A stretch of DNA of 64,000 bases from Anagrus nilaparvatae (lineage: Eukaryota > Arthropoda > Insecta > Hymenoptera > Mymaridae), in contig JAKSXM010000137.1 in the NCBI GenBank assembly GCA_022575985.1, forward strand, positions 21,036,001-21,100,000. The letters are read 5' to 3'. Shown piece by piece: positions 27,970 through 39,900 of the stretch. Every line of letters starts with the position of its first letter. The first letter of the stretch is position 1. The position numbers were made by a program, and so were the translations under genes. The notes beneath the pieces are model-generated. The model saw only the letters and a list, made by a program, of their open reading frames with translations, searched no databases and was not told the DNA's origin.

Positions 27970-28712
27970 ACAATTATTATTAACTGTAATTACATAGGTA
28001 TTTAAAAATAATACTTGGTTGCCTTAATAGTATCATTCCACTAAGTTTTCAAATGTAATTGTATAATAGTTAAGTTTATAATTTTTTTTTTAATATATGG
28101 CACATAGTGCATTAAGTAGGCGATTAATTAGATATGTTGATCTCAAGAAAATGCAATTATTTTGTCAAGAGTATTTGATGCCAAAATTTTTCAAACTTAT
28201 TTCCAAAAATTAATAAAAAAATATCAAGAGTCAAAATAAAGTAAATTTTTAAAATTTGAATTTAAATAGAAACAAGAATAATACAAGACAAAACAATTTT
28301 GTGTTTCATTTACTTTATTCTTGTTTTTGGTAATTTAAAAATTGTTTTCCAAGTTTCTAAAAATCATCAGATTTTTGAGAAAAATCATTATTACAAAATT
28401 ATAAAATTATTTTTTTTAATAAATAATGAAACTTGTTTGAAAATATAGCTGTATTTTCTTAAGATCATCATACTTTTTTTAAAAGTAATGACAAAATATT
28501 GTCAAAACACAGTATTAATGATTTTTTTTTTTTTTTTTTTAATTTTGTAAAAACTGATTTTTTTTTTTTTTTTTTTAATTAACGTGAAAAAAATATATTT
28601 GTCTTTTTATACTTTATTTAAATATTTATTGTAAATTATTTTTAAGAATTTCTTTAAATTGCTACTCACAAATTTGTAATTTGAATGATGTAAATAATTT
28701 AAAACCAAAAAT
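27970..28712. other. Convergent intergenic spacer between KAT8/mof and the oxidase
   Basis: Holds the 3' ends of two convergent genes. AATAAA-like signals follow the KAT8 stop (27964). T-rich runs at 28518-28540 and 28558-28576 lie on the far side. No further gene is seen. Confidence 0.5.
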
Positions 28713-30238
28713 TTATAATTTTGATGAAGATCTATGAATATCCTTTGCTAATTCCATAGCATACTTGGAAGTTCCAGGAGCTGTACATATGCCATATCCT
28801 CCATGTCCATAATTGTGAATAATCTATTTTATATTTAAAAATAAAAATATTAATTTCTCTTAATAATCAAGGCTATTTATTTATATACCATTGCATTAGA
28901 ATATCCATTGTTAATCAGATCAATCTCTACCCTAACTCCGCCATTTCTGAATGGTCTTAATCCAGTTTTATAATTTACATGTTGGGATTTTTTTAAAGAA
29001 GGTACCAATTTCTCACATCGTTCACGAATTGCTGTAGCTTGATATTTACATATTTCAAGATCCCAAGATTCTAAATCTCTAACCCCCCCTAATGTGCAAA
29101 GTCCATCAGCTCCAGGTATAATATACGTTCCAACATCTCCATAAAAAAAAGTTTTTAACCACGGAGCTCGCACTTTTTCAACTTGTCCCCTGACGGGTAC
29201 AAGTTTTTTATCGTTTAAAAGTTCTTTTGATCCTAATCCAGTGCAATTAAAAATTATGTTAAACTCTTCAGAAAGTGACTTTAAAGAATTTAGTTTCTTT
29301 TCTGCCATTAAAACACCATTCTGCATCAACCTTGTCATTAAAAGTTTTTACATTATAAAAAAGTTTTAGATAAAAAGAAATTGAATAATAATATTTTACT
29401 TGTTATAAGACCAACTTAAGTATAAATTTGGTTGAGTAATTAAAGTTGTCATAAAACTTCCATATTTCCAATTATCATTAACTAAATTAAATTCTCTTTC
29501 TGTAACTGTACGATAAATTGGAAGTATTTCTTTCATAAGTTGGTTCTAAATAAAAAATAAGCAAAAAATGGGTATATATAGGTACTGTATTAATATACGG
29601 GACTAAGAAACCAATGATACAAGCCCTTGTGTTTATATGGTGTTTATCAGATAAACTTATTGCTTTTTTGAAAATAAAAGAAAATATTTGTTTTATGGTG
29701 TGAATCATCTGTTAAAATAGCAGACGGCTTTTTACTCCTTTTTTAAAATTTTTTATTAGCGAACATTTATTTGGGAATAGCACCCGTAAAAATTAAAATA
29801 TCGTAGTTTATTGGTTCCTTTTACCCTAAAGTAAACACCTATAATAAAAAATAACAAACTTCTACAGTTTCTAAAGAATTTCCAAAAACATATCCAGAAA
29901 TACTTGCGACACCCGCTTTAGACCCATCTTTAGATCTGCTTAAATCATTATAAAAATTGTAAGAATCGTTTATCCATTTTCTGAAATGATTTTTGAAAAT
30001 AAAAATAATTTTGATGAAAAATAAAATAAGTTTAAAAAAATGTATAGGTATACCTTGTCAATTCTTCATTAGGACCAATAAAAGAAGAGCCTACTCTGAA
30101 TATACCAGCAGCAACATGACTGGTTGTTTGTTCAAAAGATTCGGCAATAACATTTATTTGAGAATTGGGCCATTCATCCTTCAATAATAGGGCTGTAGTT
30201 AACCCTACAGCTCCTCCTCCAACGACTGCAATTTTCAT
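28713..30238 (-). CDS. D-aspartate / D-amino-acid oxidase, peroxisomal flavoenzyme
   Basis: Exons on the minus strand are 30238-30054, 29980-29860, 29545-29400, 29330-28889 and 28823-28713, giving 334 residues, the usual family length. The N-terminal Rossmann motif VVGGGAVGLTTALLL binds FAD. SHVAAGIF matches the family's AAG flavin segment. GLRPFRNGGVRVE supplies the substrate-carboxylate arginine. IIHNYGHGGYGICTAPG fits the DAO family signature. The C-terminus is SSSKL, a PTS1 signal, so the enzyme should be in peroxisomes. It would oxidise D-amino acids to 2-oxo acids with H2O2 and ammonia. D-Asp (DDO) versus neutral D-amino acids (DAO) cannot be settled from motifs alone. It converges with KAT8/mof and diverges from nothing nearby. 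The exon 4 acceptor (CAAG before GTTGATG) is pyrimidine-poor but keeps frame. Confidence 0.93.
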
Positions 30239-30354
30239 TTTTTAAAGAACTTGAACAATGTGTAGAATTAATTGAAGCTTTGACAGATGCAGACTGCATC
30301 ATGCAGTACGTCTTATCGGAACATAATGTAAAAAAGTAATCAGGGGGAGCGTAT

Positions 30355-30379
30355 ATCATTCGTACGCGTACCGAATGAT
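30355..30379. promoter_or_regulatory. Perfect 8-bp inverted repeat upstream of the oxidase start
   Basis: ATCATTCG and CGAATGAT are separated by nine bases containing TACGCGTA. They lie 117-141 bp upstream of the oxidase ATG in a locally GC-rich patch. This could be a dimeric transcription-factor site near the transcription start. It is a short palindrome, so chance is not excluded. Confidence 0.3.
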
Positions 30380-30984
30380 TTACGCTTATCTATATCAACA
30401 CACCAGAGCCCTATACTCGAGCGATAATAAATCTTTTTTTTTTCAAGGTGAGACGGGAAAATCAAAAATATTTAAAAATTGTTTATTATTTATAATTTTA
30501 TTTTTAAAAAAATTTGTATATACATTACTTATATTTACAATGTTCGCTAACTTTTTTTTACATAATTATAAAATATTATTTATAAATTAGTTAATAAACT
30601 AATTATAAATAATCTATGGTTTAGCACATAACAATATAATAAAATAATTAAATTTTATTTTTCATATAAATAAAAAATAAGTCATTCAATAAGCTACTTT
30701 AGCTAAATAAAAAAAAAATTTATAAAGTAAATTTATCAATACAAATTTAGCGCTATTTGTTAAATTTCACAGTTAATGATTAAAAGTATAATAAACAAGA
30801 TATACATGCCTTTATACAATTTATTCTATTTCTTAGCAATCTAAATTTTATAGAAAAATCTATGTATTTACAAAAGTTCATTTTTTCTACTATTAACTTA
30901 ATTTTAATTTGCATTTTATTTCAATTTTAAATACAAGTAATTATTTAAAATTGTAAGTATTTAAAATATTTAAGTTTTATTACT
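30380..30984. other. AT-rich spacer between the oxidase and the 3' end of the SR-rich gene
   Basis: Contains the likely 3' UTR of the minus-strand SR-rich gene in its right part and low-complexity AT sequence elsewhere. No separate gene is supported. Confidence 0.5.
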
Positions 30985-33900
30985 TTAACTCAAAAGTTGG
31001 TTTAATGGAGCCCCGTTTAATGGTGGAGGCGGAACTAACAAAGGCAAAGGTGTTGGTGGAGGTGGTACTTGATTTGAAGGTGAGTCAGGATTTATTTGAG
31101 TCTGAGGAATTATTGTTTTTGTCAGTGAATTGAATCCTGAGAGATAACTTGGCCATAAATGCATTGGAGGAGGTGATCCTGGTGGTGGTGGTGGTGGTGA
31201 TCTATCATACAATTCAGCATAATTATCTATTAAAGCAGTGCTTGATGCTATTTTTGGTTTCTTTAACTTGATTATTTTTACCTATTTAAAATTAAAAAAT
31301 TAATAAAAATTTGGTTGTTTTCACAAGAACAGTATACAATACATATACTATCGGTTTGAAAAAGATACGAACCTCTATTCAGGTGCACTTTTGTAAATTA
31401 CAAAAGATTCTTCGAGGTTTAATTTGAAAACAATGAAATTCACAGCGGGGCGAAGTTCGTATCTTTTTCAAACCGATAGTATGTTTATATATATATATAT
31501 ACCCCCTCACTTATATCCGAAACAAAAGCTCTTTTGCACTTTTTTTTAAACTTAATAAATAATATTTTTTTAAAGTCTAAATCAAGCTTTGATTGAGTGG
31601 GTGAATGCGCTTATATATATGGTGAATTAACAAAAAAGTTTCCTTGAATCTATGTGTTTAAAATGTCAAAAATGTCCGCTGTCATTTTGTTTAACTGTAA
31701 ACTTATGCTTAGATCCAGAAAATTCATTTTTTTCAAAAAACAAATTTTAATGCAGTCCTCTTAGATTTTAGCTATTTTTAAGCTTCCCACCATCTTCATA
31801 GTGTGCAATCCATATTTATGCACTTTAAAGCAATGTATGAATTTTTTTTTGCTTTTTCAATTTTAAATTTTTAAAACGCTAATACAAAATAAAAATGTCA
31901 AAAACGTCTACGCAGTTTTCTCAAAGATTGATGAAAAAATAAGGTATCAAAAGTAAGAGAAAATTTTGTGGCTTCAATCAAGAGATATTTAAATATTAGT
32001 CTCAAAATGTCAAAAACGTCCGCATAAATAAAAAATCCCATAAGAATAAAACGTATAATTTATTTTCCCATTTGTAACAGTACCTTTTAAAAATTTTAAG
32101 TATTTAAACCTTCAAAAACATAAAAATAAAAAAAAAAAATTGAAAAGTAATAAAAAAAAGTAATAAATAATAAGTGCTGTGTTGTAACTGATAGAAAAAT
32201 ATACTGTTCTAGTGAAAAGCAACTATATATATATTTTTTTTTACAAAATATTAAAACCTTATTTTAATACCTTAATTTTCTTTTTTGTTTTTTGCGGCTT
32301 TATCCTCTTAAGCTTTTTTCTATTTTTTTTCTGTAAAGTTTTTGATATATTTAATGGGAAGTTAAGTGATTCTGAATTTGGTGGAGGAGGAGAAGGCATA
32401 TCACCTTCGCCTCCACTAGGACTTGTGCCATCTCCAGGTTTAATTCCATCAGCAAATTTGACAGATTTCTTTTTTCTCTTTTTTTCAATCAATTTTGAAT
32501 TTAAGAGACTAGCAGGATTTAATTCATCTAATTTTTCTTTATCAGAAACCTCCTCTTTTTCTAGATCTAATTCTCTACCAAATTCATCTACTTCACTAAT
32601 TATACCATTTGAAAAAGTTGTTTTACTAAAGAAAAATAGAAAATAAAAATTATTTTCTCATAAATTTTTAATAATTTAAACAATTTTATTTACCAAAAGC
32701 CAGGAAATATTAGAATTCCTTTTTTAGGTGCTTGCAAACTAAAATCAACCTCTTTGTCTAATAAATTTTGAACAACTTCTTTACTTTCATTTTGCTCTTC
32801 TTCTTCTTGTATTTTTTCTTGTTTACTAATTTGATCTTCATCTTCATCTGCTTCATTTTCAAACTCTTCTTCTTCATAAGCTTCGTCTTCTTCAAAATCA
32901 GGATCATGAGAAGAATTTAATGATTTATTTATATTTTCAAATACATTTGGTTCTATGACTTCTTGTGAAAGACTGCTAATATTTTCTGTATTTATTAAAG
33001 AATCTTTTGCAAGATCAATTAATATATTTTGTTTACTCAATAAAGAGGTATTGATATTTGAACCAAGTATTTTTTCAGCACGTTTTTTTGCTCTTTCAAA
33101 TCTTCGTCTTTCTTTTTCTTTTCTACGAATTTCTTTTAACTTTTTACGCTCTTCTTTTTCTAGGCGACGTGCTTCTAATATAGCTTCATAATTGTACACG
33201 GGTGCTATAATTTCTGTAATAAAAATAACACCAAATTTTAGTTTAATAAAAATCTGTATTAAGTATACAATAACTTATATTTAGAAATTTGTTAATTGTA
33301 ATTTTTACTATGGTTTTATCTTATACAAATAACATTTAAAAATAAATTATGCATGGTTTTTAGTCGAATGTTTGAAGGACATTATTTTTGGACTATTAAA
33401 TTTATTGAAATATACTTTTATGAAATAAAAATTATATAAAAGCAATATATTTGTTTAAACTTTATTTACTAACCTTGTAAAACTGGCTTAGGAGGAGGCA
33501 CTATTTCTGGGCTAGTTACTTGAGTAGGAGTTGTAATTTGTTTAACAGGAGAAATTGGCACTGGTTTTGCAACAGGCATAGGAACAGGATTTGGTTTTGG
33601 TGAAACTGAAGTAGCTGGAGAAGTTGAAGTTGCTGAAAGACTAGGTTGCTGTGTACAAGACCAATCTAGAGACGTAGTTGGTACAACTTGTATTATATTT
33701 CCGATTCGTAAAATTCCGGTGGATTGATTTGTATTTGTTTTGTTATTAGCAGAAAATTCCTGAAAATTGCAATTAAAATATTTGAAAAAATAAATATTTG
33801 TGAAAGATTATTGTGTCAATTAAATTTTGTTAAGTAATTTTTATTTAATAATTTTTTTCGGGTTCTGATTCTGCATACAATAAAAACTCGTGATTTTAAT

Positions 33901-36900
33901 GATTGCGCGATTCTCACATACGGTATTAGAAAAAAAGTTATATCTCTGCAAAATGTAGATCATGCATTTTTTGTTGTTTATGACAGTATTAAATCAAAAA
34001 ATTATTTGCTTTTTACTTTTTGAATGGTTTAATATTTTTTAATCCTGTCTGTAAATTTTTAATCCTGTCAGACAAGATATTTGTAAGGCGATATAAGGGT
34101 GGTTTGAAAGATTATTCAATGTTTAAAGTTTTCTTACTGAAAAAGAATCTTAATTTTCTTACTAGCGGGTCAAAAACGCTTCTTTCGCCCCGCGGAGTGA
34201 TTGAAAAAATGCGTTTTCTTCCCACTGAGAAAAAGAAATTGCATTTTATGCCTTAGATCGCAGCTTACCATCCTCGGTTTCGCCTCGGGATGGTAATTAA
34301 CGAGTGATCTGGGCAATTCTTTTTTTTTTGCTCCCTTGGTTAAAAATGTACTTTAGCTGACTAAAATCTAAGTTTTTTGCAGTTTTCTTTAACTCACGGA
34401 TTTAAAAATCGTTCTGGGACCCACAAAAATAAAAAATCGAATAAGGTTGCTTCTAATAAAATTGGGCTACACAACGGAATACAGACCCTAAAATTATGGC
34501 ATTCATGAAGAGAGCAGCGATCCACCCAATGTATAAAATGTTAAGAAAATTATGCACATGAATAAATAATTAAGTAAATAGAAATTCAAGTTTTAATTAC
34601 CGTGTTAACATTGTTTAAATTGATTCCAGGCTGTTGATTAGATGCATATTCAGCCATATAATTTGATGAAGTCAACGTACTTGGATTATCTTTTTTAATT
34701 CCTAATTCAAGTTCCAACCTATAATAAATTAAATGTGATTATTGTTATATTTTTAGAAAATAATAATACAATTGTCAATTAAATAATAATAAACCTATCA
34801 TCCAATGATATTCTTTTTGGAGAATTAGGTGAAATATTATTAACACAAGGATATGTTAGATTAGAACTGTACATTGAATATTGATATTCATTTTTGTTTT
34901 CCATATTTTGATTAAAATTATATTGAGTTGAAGATTCATCATTTAATCTGTTGATTATAGTTGAACCAATTGAATTTTTTTCTAATAAATCAGATGCTCC
35001 AGTTAATTGAATTATAGTATCAATATGTCTGTTTCTCTCTGCTTGCAATTGAGGACTATCGATTTTGGGAGTTTTATCAGATACAAATTTTATATCTTCA
35101 ATGAAACGATTTTTTATTGGTGAAAGAGACCTAGGAATAAAGAATTAAAAATGAGAAAAAAAATGAATATTTGATGAAAATTCAAATATTTTACCTAGAA
35201 TGACGAGATCGTTCTGGTAATTTTAGCTCGATACTTCCCAAACGAGATCTTGAGCTAGACCTACTCCTTTTGCGATTTCTTGATCTTGATTTTGACCACG
35301 ACCTGGACCTAGACCTAGACCTGGACCTGGACCTGGACCTAGACCTGGACCTTGATTTTGATCTTGATGAAGAACTTGACCTTGTCTTATATCTGGATTT
35401 TCTTAATTTTTCTCTTCTTGATAATGATAAACTCGGAGATCTGCTATCTCTTCCTCTGTCTCTTCTATCATAACGTCTATTAAATAAATAATTTTAGCGT
35501 TCTTTTAAATATAATAATTTCATAAGATTTTTAATATAATCAAAGATCTTATTACCTGTTTCGATTTCTAGATGACGATTGACGATCTTTTTCCACGCAA
35601 ATATCATGTAATTTAATTTCATTATCAAAAATAAATTCGCTAACATAAGAGTCTAGTTTACCCTCTGGAGTAGAATGGTCAAGTTGAAATAATCTAATAA
35701 ATAAAAAAATTAAGGTATTTTAAGTATTTTTAATTATTTAAATTTTATTTATTATTAGCATTATCATAAATAGCTTTATATAAGTTTTACCTTTTTGTGT
35801 GCAAAATTTCATTTTCAATTTCTTTTTGGTGACTTTCTCTGAAAATTTCTAATGGATCATAAAATTTGTTGATTTTACTTATATCAAAACCATCATCAAA
35901 TTCTTTTTTATGATCTTTAATAGTTTCATATGCAGAATTTTTTTTTAAACTTCCTAAAATGTTAATACACATTATTCATTATAGTTTAGATGAGTTTTTC
36001 ATTATTTATACCTTTGGCTGGACTTCTTCTACTCCTTCTATCTTTAATTCTTTTGTCCTTATTTCGAGGGCTTCTGCTCCTACTTCTGCTTCTACTCCTG
36101 CTCCTGCTCCTACTTCTACTTTTACTTTTTTTAGTAATACCATGATCTTTTTCCCATAAAATTGTGGGACTATTTCTGCGTCTACTTTTCTCATTTGATT
36201 TCTTATGTCTACTTTTATTGTAACAATCAGTTTTTTTTTGTTTATTACTTTTTACTTCTATTTCATCTTTATGTTTTGACTTTGAATCTTTTGAATCATC
36301 ATCCAAAGATTTAATTTTACTAACTGAAGTATCAGTATCTTTTGATTTTTGGTTAATTGTTGATAATTCACTAGAAATATTTGTGTTATTAGAATTTTTT
36401 TTAACTTGAGGTATAAGAGTTTTAATAGGAATGAATTTTAAAATTTCTTGATTATCCTCTTTTTTTTTTGTTTCTGATACTTTTGGTTTTTCTTCTACAT
36501 TAAGGGCTCCTAAATCCAAAAATACACCTTTGTAATTTGATGTGTTGGGTCTCTCAAAATCAGAATTAATTTCAGCAAGAGGTGGTATTGAAAAATCTGA
36601 TGCATTATCAATTGCGATTGATTTTTCTTTTTCGTAGTTTTTAAAAGAAGTTTTAACTTTAGTGCTTAATGATAATTCATCCTTTGGTTCAATTAGCTCA
36701 GAACCTAAATTAGAAAATTGATGTTTATAATTTTTTAAAATATGTGATGGGCTTAAATCGGTATCTTTCTTTGCTAAAGCTTCTTCTAATAATGCAATTT
36801 CTTTCATTTTTTGTTTCAAAGTTTCTGGAAAATCAACAATATTTTCGTCATTCAAGGATTCATAACAAACAGATGGATCAATTTTTTCATTGCAATTATG

Positions 36901-39900
36901 AATTTTTTTATTTAAATTTTCAAGTACAGAAGTATCAAAAGAAAGCTCTGTTGTAGGTTTTGGTACTGGTTTTGGCCAATCATTTGATTCTTCTTCCCAC
37001 ATTACTGCTGGAGCATTTATATTAAATACATCAGTTGTATTATTTTCAACATCCCAACGACTTCTTTTTTTAGGTTTATCGCTAGGTGCAATTGGTTTAT
37101 TCACAACATCGTCTGATATCTCGGACTTTTTTTCTATATCATCAGTTTTGTACATTGATTCTTTAACTAAATTTTCAAGAATATTTGGATCTTTTTTAGT
37201 AGTACTTGATTTCATGATAGATAATTGTTGCCTTTCATCCTCTTCTTCTTCATCTTCCCATATTCTTACAATATTATGTTTTTCTTTTCTTTTTTTACTA
37301 TCTTTAATAGCTTCCATTTCTTTTGTTATATACATATCAGTTTTTTCATCATAAACCACTTCTTTACTAACAGCTGATTTGATTTTATCACATTTTTTAA
37401 TTTGAGAATTTTCTTTGATTAATGGTTCTGAAATAATTTTAGTATTTGTTTCTTTAGTTTCTAAAGAATCTTGTAAATTATCAAAACTATCGATTTTCCA
37501 ATCATTTGAGAAATTATCAGTTTGCCGTTTTTCTAACTTTAATTCTTTGAGCGATGGTACATCTAAAGAATCAAAATCTGTATTGGTCCATTCCGTTGAT
37601 TTTACGTTAACATTAACAATTTTTTTAAGCATTTCTAGATTTTCTTTTTCCCAATCATTTGAAAATTCTTGTGGAACATTAATCATGTTACTTGCAATCT
37701 CTGTATTTTTTGATTTTTTGGTTTTCACATCATTTTCTTGAGGTTGAGATTCTTTTATATCTTTAACAGAGTTTCCATTTTCTTTTTCTGTGGACTTACT
37801 AATTTTAGATTTTTCAAGTATTTCTTTAGAATCAACAGATTTGTTATCCAATTTTTTACATTTTAAATTATCTACATTGATAACATCATTAGATAATTGA
37901 GGACTTTTAGATAGAGGTAATTCTTCATGATTCTTATAACATTCTGAACCTAATGTTTCTGTTAGTGCTGATTTATTTGATTCTGAATTTTCACAATTAT
38001 TTACTGAATCATTTAAAGTTTTTTCTAGAGGCATTAATTCATCACTTTTATCAGTTGAATAAGAAATTTTTTTTTGTTCATGCTTTGCTTTTGTAATAGA
38101 TAATTTATCTGAGTTTTTGTTCTCAGTAGACTGTTTAACTTCATTTTCTGTCGTTTCATTTGCTTCATCATTATATTTTTTGCATTTTTTCTTAGATTTT
38201 ATTTTGTTTTTGTCTTTTTTCAATTTAACATCTGATTCGCTACTACTCGAATCTTTTTTAACTTTTCTTCTGCGTTTTTTTCTGTGTTTCTTATTCAATT
38301 TTTTAATTTTTTTCTTTTTTTTTTTACCTATTTTTTTCTTTTTCTTTTTACTTATTTCTTCTGAACTTGAATTATCAGTATTACTACTACTACTACTACT
38401 CTCTGAATCACTTGATGATACTTTTTTTGAATGTTTTCTGGTTTTTCTTCTTTTTTTCTCTATAACTTCAGATTCTGAACTTGAAGATGAACTTGATTCA
38501 CTGCTAGAACTTGTTTGCCTTTTACGTTTTCTCTTGACTAGCATTTTTTTGCTAGTTAAATTATCATCACTAAGTTTTTCTTCTTTTATTTTCTTATTTT
38601 CCCAATCACTAGGTATTGACTGAGATTCATCAGATGATTTTGAATTATTATTATTTTTTTTATTTTTTTGCAAACTAGTTCCATTTAATTTTTCAATATC
38701 ATTTAACATGGCTGAACTATTTTCATTAGCTTCCGTAGAAGAAACAAAAGTACTAATTGCTTTATCTTTTTCAATGTCGTTTGATTTTTTTACCGGCGAT
38801 AACGAAGTTTTTGATGAATCTTTTTTTACTTCTTCTTGCGATGAAGTAATTTCACCACTCGAAACCATTTTCATAAACTGTTCATACTCAGATTCAAGTT
38901 TTTCGTCATTTACAGTTTGGTTAAATGAAATTGGTAAACTCACAAGTTCTAAATTAAATTCATCTTCATCTTCTTTTTCAAGTTCTTTATTTTCATCAAT
39001 TTTTAATTTTTTTGATTTTTTTGTATCATTAATTGCGATAGGTGATTTAGTTTTTTTTTTCTTTATTGATTTTGATTTTGTTTCATCTGAAACTGAATGA
39101 AATAAAACTTATTTTTAAAGATATTAATTGCAAGGAATGCAATAATATTTTGTTTAAATTTAAAAATTTTATAATTAATTAAAGTGAAGAATCTACAATA
39201 TAAAATCAATAAATCAAAATTTTGTTTTCTTAATTTAATGATAAATTAAAATTAAATTATGATCAAAAATTAAGATTAAAAAAGTAAGTAAACAAAAATT
39301 GATAAAAAAATAATTCTAAAATTAGAAAATCAATTTTTTGAAATGTCAATTGCTGAAGGATGATTATTGGTTTCTAATTTTCAGTGCATTGGTTCTAAAT
39401 TGCATAATAACGTACAAGTATTAAAATTTTCAGTAGCAAAATTGTAAAGTAACTTATCAATTAATTTTTAATATTACGAGTGTTATTATAAAAAATAATT
39501 TACGATTTGTTTAATAAACTTGATTTTTTATTACCAGACTTTAATTTTGACTTTTTCTTTTGCTTATCATTTATTTCACTTTCTAGTTGTTCCTTAATAT
39601 TTTCATTTACTTTTCTATTATTGACTGACTTTTTTTCTAATTCTGGACTTTTAGATTTTGGTATTATAGATTCTTTTTTATCATTAAGATCAATATTTAC
39701 TGAGAATGTAGCTTTAAAATTTGGATTTTGAACAATATTAAATTTATTTTGTTCACATTTTGTAGTTTTCTCATCATCGCTAGATTCATTTTCACTATCC
39801 CATTTGGATCGAGGATATGATGGTATATCTACACTTACTTTCCTATTAAAAGTTTTAGATGGATCTAGAGTCTTATACCATAATCTTTGTTGATGAGTCT

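Noticed and set aside
35270..35473. Asp-Leu repeat protein on the plus strand
   Set aside because: Exact complement of the RS-coding hexamer array in exon 9, which is in phase with its neighbours.
37415..37741. 108-residue plus-strand open frame
   Set aside because: Antisense shadow inside the largest exon of the SR-rich gene.
38117..38623. A 168-residue open frame on the plus strand, Phe/Leu/Ser-rich, resembling a membrane protein
   Set aside because: It is the antisense of the Lys/Ser/Glu-rich exon 6 of the SR-rich gene; such codons read backwards give Phe, Leu and Ser runs.
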